Source: Flavobacterium humi
GTDB taxonomy: Bacteria > Bacteroidota > Bacteroidia > Flavobacteriales > Flavobacteriaceae
Length of the DNA stretch: 64,000 nucleotides
Assembly (NCBI RefSeq): GCF_004745595.1
Contig: NZ_SRLH01000004.1
Span: 1 to 64,000, forward strand
Reading direction: 5' to 3'
Shown here: piece by piece, positions 34,658-43,617 of the stretch
How positions within the stretch are numbered: position 1 is the stretch's first letter
Layout: every line of letters begins with the position of its first letter
The notes under the pieces: generated by a model
The model's database searches: none
What the model saw: the letters and a program-made list of their open reading frames with translations, nothing else
Told to the model about the DNA's origin: nothing
Position numbers and translations under genes: made by a program

Positions 34658-34846
34658 TTATTCTTTCATGATTGATTTAATCGCAAATAAAATGGCAATA
34701 AATAACAAAAAAGCAATTAAAATCCATACGCTGCCTTTATAGTATTGTTTGTGGAGTTTTAAATCTTTCCGGTAGGAAAATACAATGATGGCAATAAAAC
34801 AAACGACAAAAACCGCCGCGAAAATAAGCTGACCCTGACTGAACAT
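34658..34846 (-). CDS. Small membrane protein
   Basis: 62 residues with two membrane helices (about 5-24 and 40-57) joined by a basic loop. Conserved short protein of Flavobacteriaceae type; function unknown. Confidence 0.7.
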   Translation of the reverse strand: MFSQGQLIFAAVFVVCFIAIIVFSYRKDLKLHKQYYKGSVWILIAFLLFIAILFAIKSIMKE

Positions 34847-34920
34847 AAATTTTTTCTGTAAAAATAATCATTTGTAATTTCATTTTAATACTTTGCATTC
34901 TAAATTAATCGAATAGAATT

Positions 34921-35307
34921 ATGCAAAAACAGATTAAAGCCGTCCATGAGTTCCACAGTGCTTTCGGGCTTGGAATCAATAATGAGCCTACCGGGGATTT
35001 AGGCGAAAATAAAAACCTGCTTCGCTTTAACCTGATGAAGGAAGAAAACGAAGAATACCTCGAAGCGGTCCGGAACGATGATATTGTTGAGATTGCAGAT
35101 GCCCTGGGCGATATGCTTTACATTTTGTGCGGCACGATCCTCGAGCATGGATTGCAACATAAAATGGAAGCGGTTTTTGATGAAATCCAGCGAAGCAATA
35201 TGAGCAAGTTGGGCGAAGACGGAAAACCGATTTACCGTGAAGACGGCAAAGTGCTCAAAGGCCCTCATTATTTCAAGCCTAATTTTGAAGAAATTTTAGC
35301 ACCCTAA
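34921..35307 (+). CDS. MazG/PRA-PH-like nucleotide pyrophosphohydrolase
   Basis: 128 residues. The all-alpha NTP-PPase motif is clear: KEENEEYLEAVRNDDIVEIADALGD (ExxE...ExxD with Mg-binding acidic residues). A C-terminal segment DGKPIYREDGKVLKGPHYF is typical of the phosphoribosyl-ATP pyrophosphohydrolase-like subgroup. It probably cleans up non-canonical NTPs. Confidence 0.87.
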   Translation: MQKQIKAVHEFHSAFGLGINNEPTGDLGENKNLLRFNLMKEENEEYLEAVRNDDIVEIADALGDMLYILCGTILEHGLQHKMEAVFDEIQRSNMSKLGEDGKPIYREDGKVLKGPHYFKPNFEEILAP

Positions 35308-35320
35308 AATATTTCTATAA

Positions 35321-35356
35321 AAAAGGAGAAATAAGACTGGCTCATTTCTCCTTAAA
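35321..35356. terminator. Bidirectional terminator
   Basis: AAGGAGAAAT / ATTTCTCCTT (10 bp) with an 11-nt loop between the convergent MazG-like and aminotransferase genes. Confidence 0.85.
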
Positions 35357-35377
35357 ATAGTATTGTTTTATTGAAAA

Positions 35378-36445
35378 CTAGACCTTAACCGTCCAGCCAA
35401 AAGTATCTTCAGCCAGTTTGTATTGGATATTGGTTAATTTTTCTTTTAAGGCCAAAGCCATCGAATTTTCAATTTTTGGCAACTCATAATAAGTGTCCTG
35501 GTATGAAAAGCCCACAATCGGGTTTACGACTGCTGCGGTACCGGCTCCGAAGATTTCTTTCAGGGTACCGTTTTTGGCGCCTTCCACTAATTCCGAAACC
35601 AAAACAGGACGGACATCTACATGGATTCCTTCACGTTTGGCCAGGTCAATAAGGCTTTTACGGGTTACTCCGTCCAAAATACGTTCGCTTGTCGGAGCAG
35701 TATATAGGGTATCGTTGATCCTAAAGAACACATTCATAGTACCGGCTTCTTCCAGTTTTGTATGCGTCGAGTCATCTGTCCAGATAACCTGCTGGAACCC
35801 TTGCTCATTGGCTAATTTGGTCGGGTAGAATTGCCCGGAATAGTTACCGGCCGCTTTTGCAGCTCCAATCCCTCCGTTTGCGGCACGGCTGTAATAATCT
35901 GCCACAAGTACTTTCACTTCGCCTGAATAATAGGCTCTTGCAGGAGATAAAATGATCATGAACCTGTATTGTGTGGAAGGTTGTGCCACCACACCTGACC
36001 CGATAGCGATCATAAACGGCCTGATATATAAGGTATTCCCTTTGCCTTTTTTTACCCAGTCTTTCTCGATTTTCAGAAGTTCTTTCAATCCGTCAAGGAA
36101 AACACTTTCGGGAACTTCCGGCATGCACATCCTTTCTGCCGATTTGTTGAAGCGGATATAATTCTCGTCCGGCCTGAACAGCCAAACCGAATCGTCTTCT
36201 GTCTTGTACGCTTTCATACCTTCAAAAATAGCCTGGCCATAATGGAAAACCTTTGCAGAAGGATCCAGTAAAAATGGCTCGTAAGGCTTTATGGCCGGCT
36301 TTTGCCAGGCGCCTTCTTTAAAATCACATACTAACATGTGATCTGTAAAAACATTACCAAAAGTAAGGTTTTCAAAATCTACCTCATTGATTTTTGAAGA
36401 AGCTACTTTCATTATATCGATTTCGCTTTGAATATTTAAACTCAT
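35378..36445 (-). CDS. ilvE: Branched-chain amino acid aminotransferase
   Basis: About 355 residues (start at 36445; 36454 is an alternative). Class IV PLP aminotransferase: FHYGQAIFEGMKAYK, LYIRPFMIA, GAAKAAGNYSGQF with the catalytic Lys, EEAGTMNVFF, and the C-terminal EIFGAGTAAVVNPIVG. It performs the last step of Val, Leu and Ile synthesis and the first of their breakdown. Long form, as usual in Bacteroidetes. Confidence 0.95.
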   Translation of the reverse strand: MSLNIQSEIDIMKVASSKINEVDFENLTFGNVFTDHMLVCDFKEGAWQKPAIKPYEPFLLDPSAKVFHYGQAIFEGMKAYKTEDDSVWLFRPDENYIRFNKSAERMCMPEVPESVFLDGLKELLKIEKDWVKKGKGNTLYIRPFMIAIGSGVVAQPSTQYRFMIILSPARAYYSGEVKVLVADYYSRAANGGIGAAKAAGNYSGQFYPTKLANEQGFQQVIWTDDSTHTKLEEAGTMNVFFRINDTLYTAPTSERILDGVTRKSLIDLAKREGIHVDVRPVLVSELVEGAKNGTLKEIFGAGTAAVVNPIVGFSYQDTYYELPKIENSMALALKEKLTNIQYKLAEDTFGWTVKV

Positions 36446-36664
36446 TACAGACAATATTTTTTTGCTAATTTAGTAAAAATCATGGCAAAAATTTATATTC
36501 TGCCTAATTTCTGACATGTTATTCTTAATTTTTTTTAAAAAAATAAAACTTAATAGGGAATATTACATATTTGTTAATATTTTTTGATTTCTGTTACAGG
36601 AAATTTACAAACTCCATAAATTCTTATTAGATTTGCCCTTAATAATTTTAAACACACCAAAAAA

Positions 36665-37183
36665 ATGAAAAAGATAAACGTATTTGCTTTCCTGATGGTA
36701 CTTTTTATAAGCTTCGGTGCCCATTCACAGGTTTCTTCCAAAAAAGTAAAAGCCGGTACTGCAGCTGTCAATACTAAAGATTATGCTTTGTTTGGCGATA
36801 AGTTTACCGCTTCAAAAGTGTTGACTAATGCAGAAATGCTGAAAAAATACAAATCATTGAAAAAAGGGGATACCATAAAAGTGCAATTCAAATCAAGCAT
36901 CAAGGAAGTATGCAAGAAAAAAGGCTGCTGGATGTCTATGGACCTGACTGACAGCAATGAGTCCTTTGTACGATTTAAAGATTACGGTTTTTTTGTGCCT
37001 TTGAATGCCGATAATGAAGAAGCCATCGTAAATGGTGTTGCTTATATTGATGTGGTATCGATTGAAGAATTAAGGCATTATGCGAAAGATGCCGGGAAAT
37101 CGCAAGAGGAGATCAATAAGATCACGAAACCGAAAATTACTTACGCATTTCAGGCTACAGGTGTTTTAATCAAAAAATCATGA
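36665..37183 (+). CDS. DUF4920-family secreted protein
   Basis: 172 residues with a signal peptide (cleavage near AHS/Q). The mature OB-like domain holds EVCKKKGCWMSMDL, the Cys pair typical of DUF4920. Possibly metal or heme related. It overlaps the next gene by 4 bp (ATGA), so the pair is translationally coupled. Confidence 0.85.
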   Translation: MKKINVFAFLMVLFISFGAHSQVSSKKVKAGTAAVNTKDYALFGDKFTASKVLTNAEMLKKYKSLKKGDTIKVQFKSSIKEVCKKKGCWMSMDLTDSNESFVRFKDYGFFVPLNADNEEAIVNGVAYIDVVSIEELRHYAKDAGKSQEEINKITKPKITYAFQATGVLIKKS

Positions 37184-37623
37184 GGAAAACAATAGTATTA
37201 TGCCTTGTTTCGCTATTGGCTTTTTCCTGCAATAAGAAACAGGAAGAAGTACAGGAAAAAGAAACCGGATCTTCCGGAGGGAAGAAGTTCGAAATGTACG
37301 AGATGTCGGAGATGTCAATGCTAATGGAACAGATGTACGCTGATAACGAACGCTTGAAACAAAGGATCATACAAGGGGATACGATCGGGAAATTCCCAAA
37401 CCATTTTCTAAAAATCCACAAGGCTGTTATGACCGATAAGCAGGAAAACGATGCTTTTTTCAAAGAGCATGCGGCTGCTTTCATCAAAGCGCAGGAACTG
37501 ATTTACGAGGACCCGAAAAATGCCAAAGCCCATTTTAACGAAAGTGTTGATGCTTGTATCCAATGCCACCAAGTGAAATGCGGCGGGCCGATCGCCAGGA
37601 TCAAAAAACTATACATAAAATAG
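37180..37623 (+). CDS. Cytochrome-c-like lipoprotein
   Basis: 147 residues. Lipobox LLAFSC near residue 17, a Glu/Met-rich linker, helical body, then a single CxxCH heme site in DACIQCHQVKCGG near residue 127. Likely a periplasmic mono-heme protein anchored by lipid. Coupled to the DUF4920 gene. Confidence 0.82.
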   Translation: MRKTIVLCLVSLLAFSCNKKQEEVQEKETGSSGGKKFEMYEMSEMSMLMEQMYADNERLKQRIIQGDTIGKFPNHFLKIHKAVMTDKQENDAFFKEHAAAFIKAQELIYEDPKNAKAHFNESVDACIQCHQVKCGGPIARIKKLYIK

Positions 37624-37628
37624 CATAC

Positions 37629-38294
37629 TTGAAAAGAGAAATCATAAAAACACGTGACGGGTCCACAACCATTCATTTGGTAGACTGGAACGAAAGTTAC
37701 CATTCCAAAAACGGAGCCATCCGGGAAGCGTACCACGTATTTATACAAAACGGGCTTTCCTTACTCGGGGAAAAGTCCGTTTCCATTTTAGAGATAGGAT
37801 TTGGAACCGGGCTGAATGCTTTCATTACCTTTTTGGAGGCTCAGAAAAACAAGCTGACCATAGAGTATACGGGTGTCGAAGCCTATCCTGTAGAAGAAGG
37901 GGAAGCTTTTGCCATGAATTACCTCGAAGAGCTGCAGGCGGTTTCCCAGGAAGCGGAATTCCGGAAAATGCACCAATGCCCTTGGGAAGAAAAAACACAT
38001 TTCAATCCTTATTTTTCCTTAACAAAAAGACGCCAGTTTTTTCAGGATATTGAGGATAAGGAAGCGTTCAACCTGATTTATTTTGATGCTTTCGGTTATC
38101 AGGTGCAGCCTGAATTATGGAGCACGGAAATCTTCCAAAAAATGTACGATTCCTTAAAAAACAATAGTATTTTGGTTACCTATGCCGCCAGGGGCGTTAT
38201 CAAACGCTCCATGGAAGCCGTAGGTTTTGTGGTCAAAAAAGTGCCCGGGCCTCCCGGCAAAAGGGAAATGATGATTGCCTTTAAGAACATTTAG
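37629..38294 (+). CDS. mnmD: tRNA (mnm5s2U34) methyltransferase MnmD-like
   Basis: About 222 residues if the TTG at 37629 is the start; it is 5 bp after the preceding stop and no ATG is suitably placed (the frame is open upstream but overlaps the heme lipoprotein). Motifs: YHSKNGAIREAYHVFIQNG, ILEIGFGTGLNAF (SAM-binding), IYFDAFG and ARGVIKRSM. It matches the methyltransferase half of MnmC that finishes wobble-U modification. Confidence 0.88.
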   Translation: MKREIIKTRDGSTTIHLVDWNESYHSKNGAIREAYHVFIQNGLSLLGEKSVSILEIGFGTGLNAFITFLEAQKNKLTIEYTGVEAYPVEEGEAFAMNYLEELQAVSQEAEFRKMHQCPWEEKTHFNPYFSLTKRRQFFQDIEDKEAFNLIYFDAFGYQVQPELWSTEIFQKMYDSLKNNSILVTYAARGVIKRSMEAVGFVVKKVPGPPGKREMMIAFKNI

Positions 38295-38384
38295 GACAAT
38301 TTTATGATAAATTATTCGTTAAATACATTATATTATCTTAAATTTGAGAGAACAAATAATACCACAACTTTTAATTTATTGCCA

Positions 38385-38582
38385 ATGTCAAGACAAATGA
38401 TTAGTTACACAAAATCAATTCTTGAAAGAGTTAGTTTTGATCCTGTATTGTTTTGTAAGGAGTTAGAAAAAGCCATAAGAATGCTTTTACCTTATGAACT
38501 GGAAGAGTTAACGGTTTGGGTTCTGAATTTTACCAAAGAGAAACCGGAACTTAAAAAATGTGAAATTTACCTGAATGTATAA
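38385..38582 (+). CDS. Small conserved protein, paralogue 1
   Basis: 65 residues from ATG 38385 (open frame extends to 38304 but the extension does not match the paralogue). Pattern SYTKSILERVSFDPVLF ... LLPYELEEL ... FTKEKPELKKC matches the protein at 38825 over its full length. No family named; probably a small helical cytosolic protein. Confidence 0.75.
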   Translation: MSRQMISYTKSILERVSFDPVLFCKELEKAIRMLLPYELEELTVWVLNFTKEKPELKKCEIYLNV

Positions 38583-38614
38583 AAGAAAAGGAGCTGTATA
38601 GCTCCTTTTCTTTT
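38581..38614 (+). terminator. Rho-independent terminator
   Basis: A perfect 15-bp stem AAAAGAAAAGGAGCT / AGCTCCTTTTCTTTT with a 4-nt loop, overlapping the stop of paralogue 1. Confidence 0.88.
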
Positions 38615-38824
38615 GTGTACTCTTTACATTTTGGTAATCAATGGATTACATTCTTAAAAAATATTTTTTGAATGCAGTAAGACTTTACTTTTAAAAAAGA
38701 CCTTAAAATGCATTTCGTCGATAAAAAGTGCATTTTGTCGTTATTCTAGCTATTTTTTTACCACTTTTTGTTTTATTTTTACCAGGCGTTATTATTCAAA
38801 TAGTCTCACTTTAATTTTTTTAAT

Positions 38825-39022
38825 ATGCCTAGAATGATCTATGACTACACCAAAAAAATACTTGAAAAAGTAAGTTTTGATTCTAAGCTTTTTATGAAAG
38901 AGCTGAAAAAAGCGGTTAAGAACCTATTGCCTTATGAAATGGAACACCTCAAGAAATGGCTGTTGTTTTTTACAGATGAAAAACCCGAACTCAAACAATG
39001 CCTGTACATTGTTAACGATTAA
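38825..39022 (+). CDS. Small conserved protein, paralogue 2
   Basis: 65 residues, MPRMIYDYTKKILEKVSFD and LLPYEMEHLKKW, full-length paralogue of 38385-38582. Duplicated genes separated by an AT-rich gap with its own promoter region (38615-38824). Function unknown. Confidence 0.78.
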   Translation: MPRMIYDYTKKILEKVSFDSKLFMKELKKAVKNLLPYEMEHLKKWLLFFTDEKPELKQCLYIVND

Positions 39023-39045
39023 TGTAACTGTTTAACTAAACTATA

Positions 39046-39076
39046 AAATAAGGAGCCAGGCGGTTCCTTTTATTTT
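39046..39076. terminator. Terminator between convergent genes
   Basis: AAGGAGCC / GGTTCCTT stem with A- and T-rich flanks, serving paralogue 2 and the oxyR-like gene. Confidence 0.7.
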
Positions 39077-40011
39077 TTATGCAGCGGGCTGATGATCTCG
39101 ACGTTCTGGAAAGCGATGGCACCTCTCAAAACACCCGATATGGTTTGCCGCAATGCTTCAATAATATGGATTTTAAGTTCGTTTTTAGGGAAAATCAGGC
39201 TGATTTCACGCGCCGGTTTGGGCTCTGTGAAATGTTTTAGTTTCTGGCTGTCGGATTCCTTTAAATCTAATGTATGCAGGTAGGGCAAAAGTGTAATTCC
39301 CAAACCTTCATTGGCCAGTTTTATCAGGGTTTCAAAACTGCCGCTTTCAATCTGGAATTTGTTTTCGTGGCTCTGTGCATTGCGTTTGCATAAGTTTAGG
39401 ATACCATCCCTAAAGCAATGCCCGTCTTGTAAAAGCAGGATTTCGTCTACATTCAAATCATCCACTTCCAATTCGCTTTTCGAAAATTTAGCATGGTTTT
39501 CAGGGACATACACCATAAAAGGTTCGTAGTACAATACAATTTCCTTGATCTTTTCTTCCTGCAAAGGAGTCGCGGCAATAGCAGCATCAAGATGCCCGTT
39601 CTTAAGTTTTGTAATGATTTCGGAGGTATTCAATTCTTCAATGATGAGTTTTACCTTTGGGTATTTCTTGATGAAATTGTTCAGGAACATCGGCAAAAGC
39701 GTCGGCATGACCGTAGGAATGATCCCCAGCCTGAATTCCCCGCCAATGAATCCTTTCTGCAAATCGACAATATCCTGTATCCTGTCGGCTTCGTTCACTA
39801 TATTCTTGGCCTGGGTCACTATTTTTTGCCCGATTTCGGTAAGCTGGATCGGTTTTTTGCTTCGGTCGAAAATCTGGATGTCAAGTTCTTCTTCGATTTT
39901 CTGGATCTGCATGCTCAGTGTAGGCTGTGTGACAAAGCATTTTTCGGCGGCAAGCGTAAAATTTTTATATTCCGCAACAGCCAGGACATATTGAAGTTGA
40001 GTAATGGTCAT
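39070..40011 (-). CDS. oxyR: OxyR-type LysR regulator of peroxide response
   Basis: 313 residues. LysR HTH at the N-terminus (FTLAAEKCFVTQPTLSMQI), sensor domain with GHCFRDGILNLC, where the two Cys match the redox pair of OxyR. Divergent from dps across a 98-bp promoter region, the usual partner. It should activate dps on peroxide stress. Confidence 0.93.
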   Translation of the reverse strand: MTITQLQYVLAVAEYKNFTLAAEKCFVTQPTLSMQIQKIEEELDIQIFDRSKKPIQLTEIGQKIVTQAKNIVNEADRIQDIVDLQKGFIGGEFRLGIIPTVMPTLLPMFLNNFIKKYPKVKLIIEELNTSEIITKLKNGHLDAAIAATPLQEEKIKEIVLYYEPFMVYVPENHAKFSKSELEVDDLNVDEILLLQDGHCFRDGILNLCKRNAQSHENKFQIESGSFETLIKLANEGLGITLLPYLHTLDLKESDSQKLKHFTEPKPAREISLIFPKNELKIHIIEALRQTISGVLRGAIAFQNVEIISPLHKK

Positions 40012-40013
40012 CA

Positions 40014-40047
40014 GATAGTAAATTTTTATACAAATATAAAAACTATC
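40014..40047. promoter_or_regulatory. Probable OxyR binding site
   Basis: GATAGT ... ACTATC arms with an AT-rich centre (TTTTTATA/TATAAAAA). It lies right at the oxyR start and about 65 bp from dps, suiting autoregulation and dps activation. OxyR sites are known for ATAG/CTAT elements. Confidence 0.6.
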
Positions 40048-40082
40048 AATTTAATTTATGCTAAATGCTTCTTATTTTACGA

Positions 40083-40090
40083 TAATTTTG
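40083..40090 (+). promoter_or_regulatory. -7 promoter element of dps
   Basis: TAATTTTG matches Bacteroidetes TAnnTTTG, 19 bp before the dps start. Confidence 0.5.
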
Positions 40091-40109
40091 TAGTATTAAA
40101 AGTAAAGTT

Positions 40110-40589
40110 ATGAAAATTAATAGTTTAGGTCTTCCTGTTGAAGAAACTGAAATCCTGGTAACGGAATTGAATATCTTATTGTCGAATTTTCAGGTGTATT
40201 ACCAAAACCTGCGCGGGCTGCATTGGAATATCCGCGGGAAACGTTTTTTTGACCTGCATCTGAAGTTTGAAGAACTCTACAACGACAGCCAGTTGAAAAT
40301 CGACCTGATTGCAGAACGTGTCCTGACGCTGGGTGGCGTGCCGCTGCATACTTTTGAGGATTACATCAAAATGAACAAACTCGCCGTTGGCAAAAACATC
40401 CACAACGATGAGGAAGCTATTGGTTTAATTGTCAGTTCTTTGTCGCAATTGCTTAAAATAGAGCGTATTATCTTGAATCAAGCCGCTGATATCAATGATG
40501 AAGGAACCAACTCAATGATGAGCGATTTCATAAAAGAACAGGAAAAAACCGTATGGATGATGAAAGCCTGGCTGGAAGAGGAAATATAA
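40110..40589 (+). CDS. dps: Dps-family ferritin-like DNA protection protein
   Basis: 159 residues, typical. Ferroxidase-site pattern LRGLHWNIRGKRFFDLHLKFEELYND (His, His, Asp, Glu ligands). It oxidises Fe(II) with peroxide and stores iron, shielding DNA. Divergent from oxyR; its stop is directly followed by the LETM1-like stop (convergent). Confidence 0.95.
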   Translation: MKINSLGLPVEETEILVTELNILLSNFQVYYQNLRGLHWNIRGKRFFDLHLKFEELYNDSQLKIDLIAERVLTLGGVPLHTFEDYIKMNKLAVGKNIHNDEEAIGLIVSSLSQLLKIERIILNQAADINDEGTNSMMSDFIKEQEKTVWMMKAWLEEEI

Positions 40590-41795
40590 TTATTCCTGCT
40601 CCAAATCAAGGTTTTCGTTAAACGCGGAAGGAAGCATCTGTGGGATAAACTTAATTAAGATCGGAAGCAGCAAACTGCCGCCCGGAACCAGGAAAATGGT
40701 CAGTGACGGAATGGTTTTGCAAATATCAAGGATCTGGTTGCGTACTTTTTTCTTTTCTTCCGGATTCAGGTCGCGGGTGGTGGATTTGGCCAGTAAGACC
40801 ATCAGTTCCCGGCTTTGTGAAATTTCAAGCAGCAGCCTGTTCTTATTCCTGGAAATCAATGTGTGAACACTTTGTGTGGTCTGGTCGTAAAAATGCTTGA
40901 CAGGATTTGAAAAATTAAAATAAGGAATCTGTTCCTTGTTTGTGGTCAGGAACACATCGATATCGGCAATGCTCTGCTGCACAAAAGAGTGTTCAATATC
41001 CAGTTTCTCCGCCAATTTGTACAGGAAGTGCTCTTCCGTCTTTTCTATCTTTTCATCATTCCACATCGCCATTCCGGCCATATCGATAAGATAAAATTTC
41101 TCATAATCGTCGTTAAAATAGGAGAGGTCCAAATTCTCAAGGGACACAATGCCCAGTTTGCTGAATTTGGTATAACGGACGGAAGATTCAAATAATTTTT
41201 GGAGCAATTCGTCGTATTTCGTCTTGGTTTCCTTGGTTTGTAAAGCAAGCGAGACGATGTTTACAATGATTTCTTCGGTTTTCTTGAGGTATTTTTCCGG
41301 GATATTCCCTTCTTTCAAATATTTTTTGAACGCCAGGACATCTATAAACAACAAGGCATTGGTCAGGATGTGTGAAAAATTCTTGCTGATGATGTTGTCA
41401 TTGGTTTGCACCCGGGAACTGATGATTTTTTCCAGCGAATGCGAAAGCGAATCCTGCGGAAGGATCTTATACAGGAAATTAGAGCTTTTAGGGTGCAGGT
41501 CATTGTAAAAAGCCACACATTTCTGCAGGAATTGCATATGGTCCCGGTTGTTTTCCGTAAGCTGGTACACACCGAACAAGGTATTCAAAAGCGCTATTTT
41601 CGAAAATTCCTCGGTGGTCCATCCTTTGGTTGCCATCGGTTTTCCCGTCACAAAATGGGTGGTATACCCTACCAAAAAACCGGTTTGCCTGGTTTTTTCA
41701 TAGAATACCTTCGAGTCATTGATAACCGCTTGCTGCTGAGCGTTCTGCTCAAAGAAAAACTTATCAATCCAACCATGGGCCGAAGCATTTATCAT
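40590..41795 (-). CDS. LETM1-related protein
   Basis: 401 residues. The C-terminal ~60 residues TRDLNPEEKKKVRNQILDIC ... PSLTIFLVPGGSLLLPILIK ... PQMLPSAFNEN match the LETM1 ribosome-binding-domain core. The rest is helical and reminiscent of TerB-like repeats. Bacterial members are poorly studied; mitochondrial LETM1 is linked to K+/H+ and Ca2+ homeostasis. Confidence 0.75.
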   Translation of the reverse strand: MINASAHGWIDKFFFEQNAQQQAVINDSKVFYEKTRQTGFLVGYTTHFVTGKPMATKGWTTEEFSKIALLNTLFGVYQLTENNRDHMQFLQKCVAFYNDLHPKSSNFLYKILPQDSLSHSLEKIISSRVQTNDNIISKNFSHILTNALLFIDVLAFKKYLKEGNIPEKYLKKTEEIIVNIVSLALQTKETKTKYDELLQKLFESSVRYTKFSKLGIVSLENLDLSYFNDDYEKFYLIDMAGMAMWNDEKIEKTEEHFLYKLAEKLDIEHSFVQQSIADIDVFLTTNKEQIPYFNFSNPVKHFYDQTTQSVHTLISRNKNRLLLEISQSRELMVLLAKSTTRDLNPEEKKKVRNQILDICKTIPSLTIFLVPGGSLLLPILIKFIPQMLPSAFNENLDLEQE

Positions 41796-41917
41796 ACCTG
41801 TTTTTTGAACTGCAAAGCTATATCTTTTTACCGAAGTGCAATGAATTTAAAATTAAGTTTTCGATACTAAATCTTGATCGGTTGCTGTGCGGATACTGAA
41901 AATATAGCAGTGTTTTG

Positions 41918-42337
41918 CTATGCCGGCTCCCAAAGTTCGATCTTATTTCCTTCGGAATCAATAATATGGATGAATTTTCCGTATTCGAAGGTTTGCATCT
42001 CATCTAAGATTGTCACTCCGTTTTCTTTTAATTTGGCCACAAGCCCTTCCATGTCATGAACCCTGTAGTTAATCATAAATTCCTTTTTTGAGGGTGCGAA
42101 ATAATCGCTTCCGCTTTTAAAAGGAGCCCATTGCAGCGAATGTACCTCTTCGGGGTTATTGAAGTCCCTGGATTGGAAGGTGGAACCCCAGTCGTTTACC
42201 TCTAGCCCCAAGTTTTTAGCATACCATTCTTTTGTTTCTTTTGGATTTTCTGAAAAAAAGAAAATTCCGCCAATTCCCGTTACTTTAGGCATGGCATCGT
42301 TTGCCGGTTCCATATTTTTGTTTTTGGATTCTTCCAT
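41918..42337 (-). CDS. VOC-superfamily (glyoxalase-like) protein
   Basis: About 140 residues from the Met at 42337; the open frame to 42442 is unlikely coding. VTGIGGIFFFSENPKETKEW, FMINYRVHDMEGLVAKLKENG and IHIIDSEGNKIELWEP show one VOC fold with Glu metal ligand. Close paralogue at 45945. Substrate unknown. Confidence 0.87.
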   Translation of the reverse strand: MEESKNKNMEPANDAMPKVTGIGGIFFFSENPKETKEWYAKNLGLEVNDWGSTFQSRDFNNPEEVHSLQWAPFKSGSDYFAPSKKEFMINYRVHDMEGLVAKLKENGVTILDEMQTFEYGKFIHIIDSEGNKIELWEPA

Positions 42338-42649
42338 GATTGCTTGTTTTTGTTTACAGATGGATAACAAATATACCGAAAACTTGTCGAGAAAGGCATA
42401 AAACCAGGATTTTAAATAGTTACAAAATGCTACTGATAGCAACCCAATCTGGCTGATGGGATTTATCCAAAGGCAAATAAACCCGGTTTTATGCCTGTTT
42501 CTGCCATAAAAGAGTTATATTTATAGAAGTGAACTAATTACACGGATGTACTACGATCGTTTATCGATTTACAGAAGTTTATACCTAATAAGCATTTGCA
42601 GATTTTTAAATTCTTGTCTTATGTTTATGCAATATAAAAATGGATAGCG

Positions 42650-43102
42650 ATGATTACCCAAGACCAAAATTTCCAGAGAAATATTTATTTAGTTGATGAT
42701 GATGAAGACGATAGGGCGATGTTTGCTGATGCGTTGACGGAAGTGGACGGCACCGTTGTTTTAACTCAGGCCGAAAACGGGAAACAACTGATGGATATGC
42801 TGCAAGTCCAGCCCAATCCGATGCCTGAAGTTGTGCTTTTGGACATCAATATGCCAATGAAAAACGGATTTGAGTGCCTGGAAGAAATACGGACCCATGA
42901 AGGCGACCTGAAAGAGCTGAAAGTAATCATGTTCTCTACCTGCGACAATCCGGAATCCATAAAGAAAGCACTGGCACTTGGCGCTACATTTTATGCGGTC
43001 AAGCCGAATTCTTTCCATGGGCTGAAATCATTCATTCAAGAAGTATTGCAAATCGATTGGTTCTCTCCCCAATTGAACCATATGGAGTTTAGGATTATTT
43101 GA
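42650..43102 (+). CDS. Stand-alone response regulator receiver
   Basis: 150 residues, a single CheY-like domain: acidic pocket YLVDDDEDDRAMF, phospho-Asp in VVLLDINMPMKNG, and Lys in FYAVKPNS. No output domain, as in the Rcp1-like class. No kinase gene adjacent. Confidence 0.92.
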   Translation: MITQDQNFQRNIYLVDDDEDDRAMFADALTEVDGTVVLTQAENGKQLMDMLQVQPNPMPEVVLLDINMPMKNGFECLEEIRTHEGDLKELKVIMFSTCDNPESIKKALALGATFYAVKPNSFHGLKSFIQEVLQIDWFSPQLNHMEFRII

Positions 43103-43111
43103 TTTTCGGGG

Positions 43112-43531
43112 TTATTTTCCCGTCAATTTTGGCCAGGACCATGCCTGGAAAACAATGATGGCTGTTATAATACTTTCCAGGAAAGAGAGAAATACATAAA
43201 ATGTCTTCCATTCCGATAGAGAAGATATACCCACCAATAAAGTAAATAGCGTAAAGAAAATACCGATGCCAATAGTAAGCCATTTGGCCCATTTGGGTGT
43301 GAGTATCAGCGATAAGAAAATCATCATAGCCGGGATAGCCAATATAAAAGTGGCCATAAATAATTTGGTAGGGCTGTCCAGCATATTGTGTCCGTTTAGC
43401 AGTCCTTGTGTCTTGCCGGGTACATATAATTCGAAATAATCCCCGTATATATAGCAAAACATAACTGCTGTCCATAAGGAAGCCAGCTTTAGCCGCACAT
43501 TAATTTTGAAGTCTTTTAAATCGTTTGCCAT
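43112..43531 (-). CDS. DUF6326-like integral membrane protein
   Basis: 139 residues with four membrane helices. An N-terminal motif CYIYGDYFELYVPGKTQGLL resembles the DUF6326 family. Function unknown. The opposite frame at 43095-43475 is a shadow. Confidence 0.75.
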   Translation of the reverse strand: MANDLKDFKINVRLKLASLWTAVMFCYIYGDYFELYVPGKTQGLLNGHNMLDSPTKLFMATFILAIPAMMIFLSLILTPKWAKWLTIGIGIFFTLFTLLVGISSLSEWKTFYVFLSFLESIITAIIVFQAWSWPKLTGK

Positions 43532-43617
43532 CCCTCTTTTTTCATAAGACGATAGATGTCTTTGTTTGTTACAAAAAGAAACGCTAATGCTATAGTTGTA
43601 AGAATATTGCTGAAAGA

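Noticed and set aside
39092..40113. Long plus-strand frames opposite oxyR
   Set aside because: Antisense shadows; the LysR frame has clear family motifs.
43095..43475. Open frame overlapping the DUF6326-like gene in another frame
   Set aside because: The 43112-43531 frame has four proper membrane helices and a family-like motif; the other has atypical composition.
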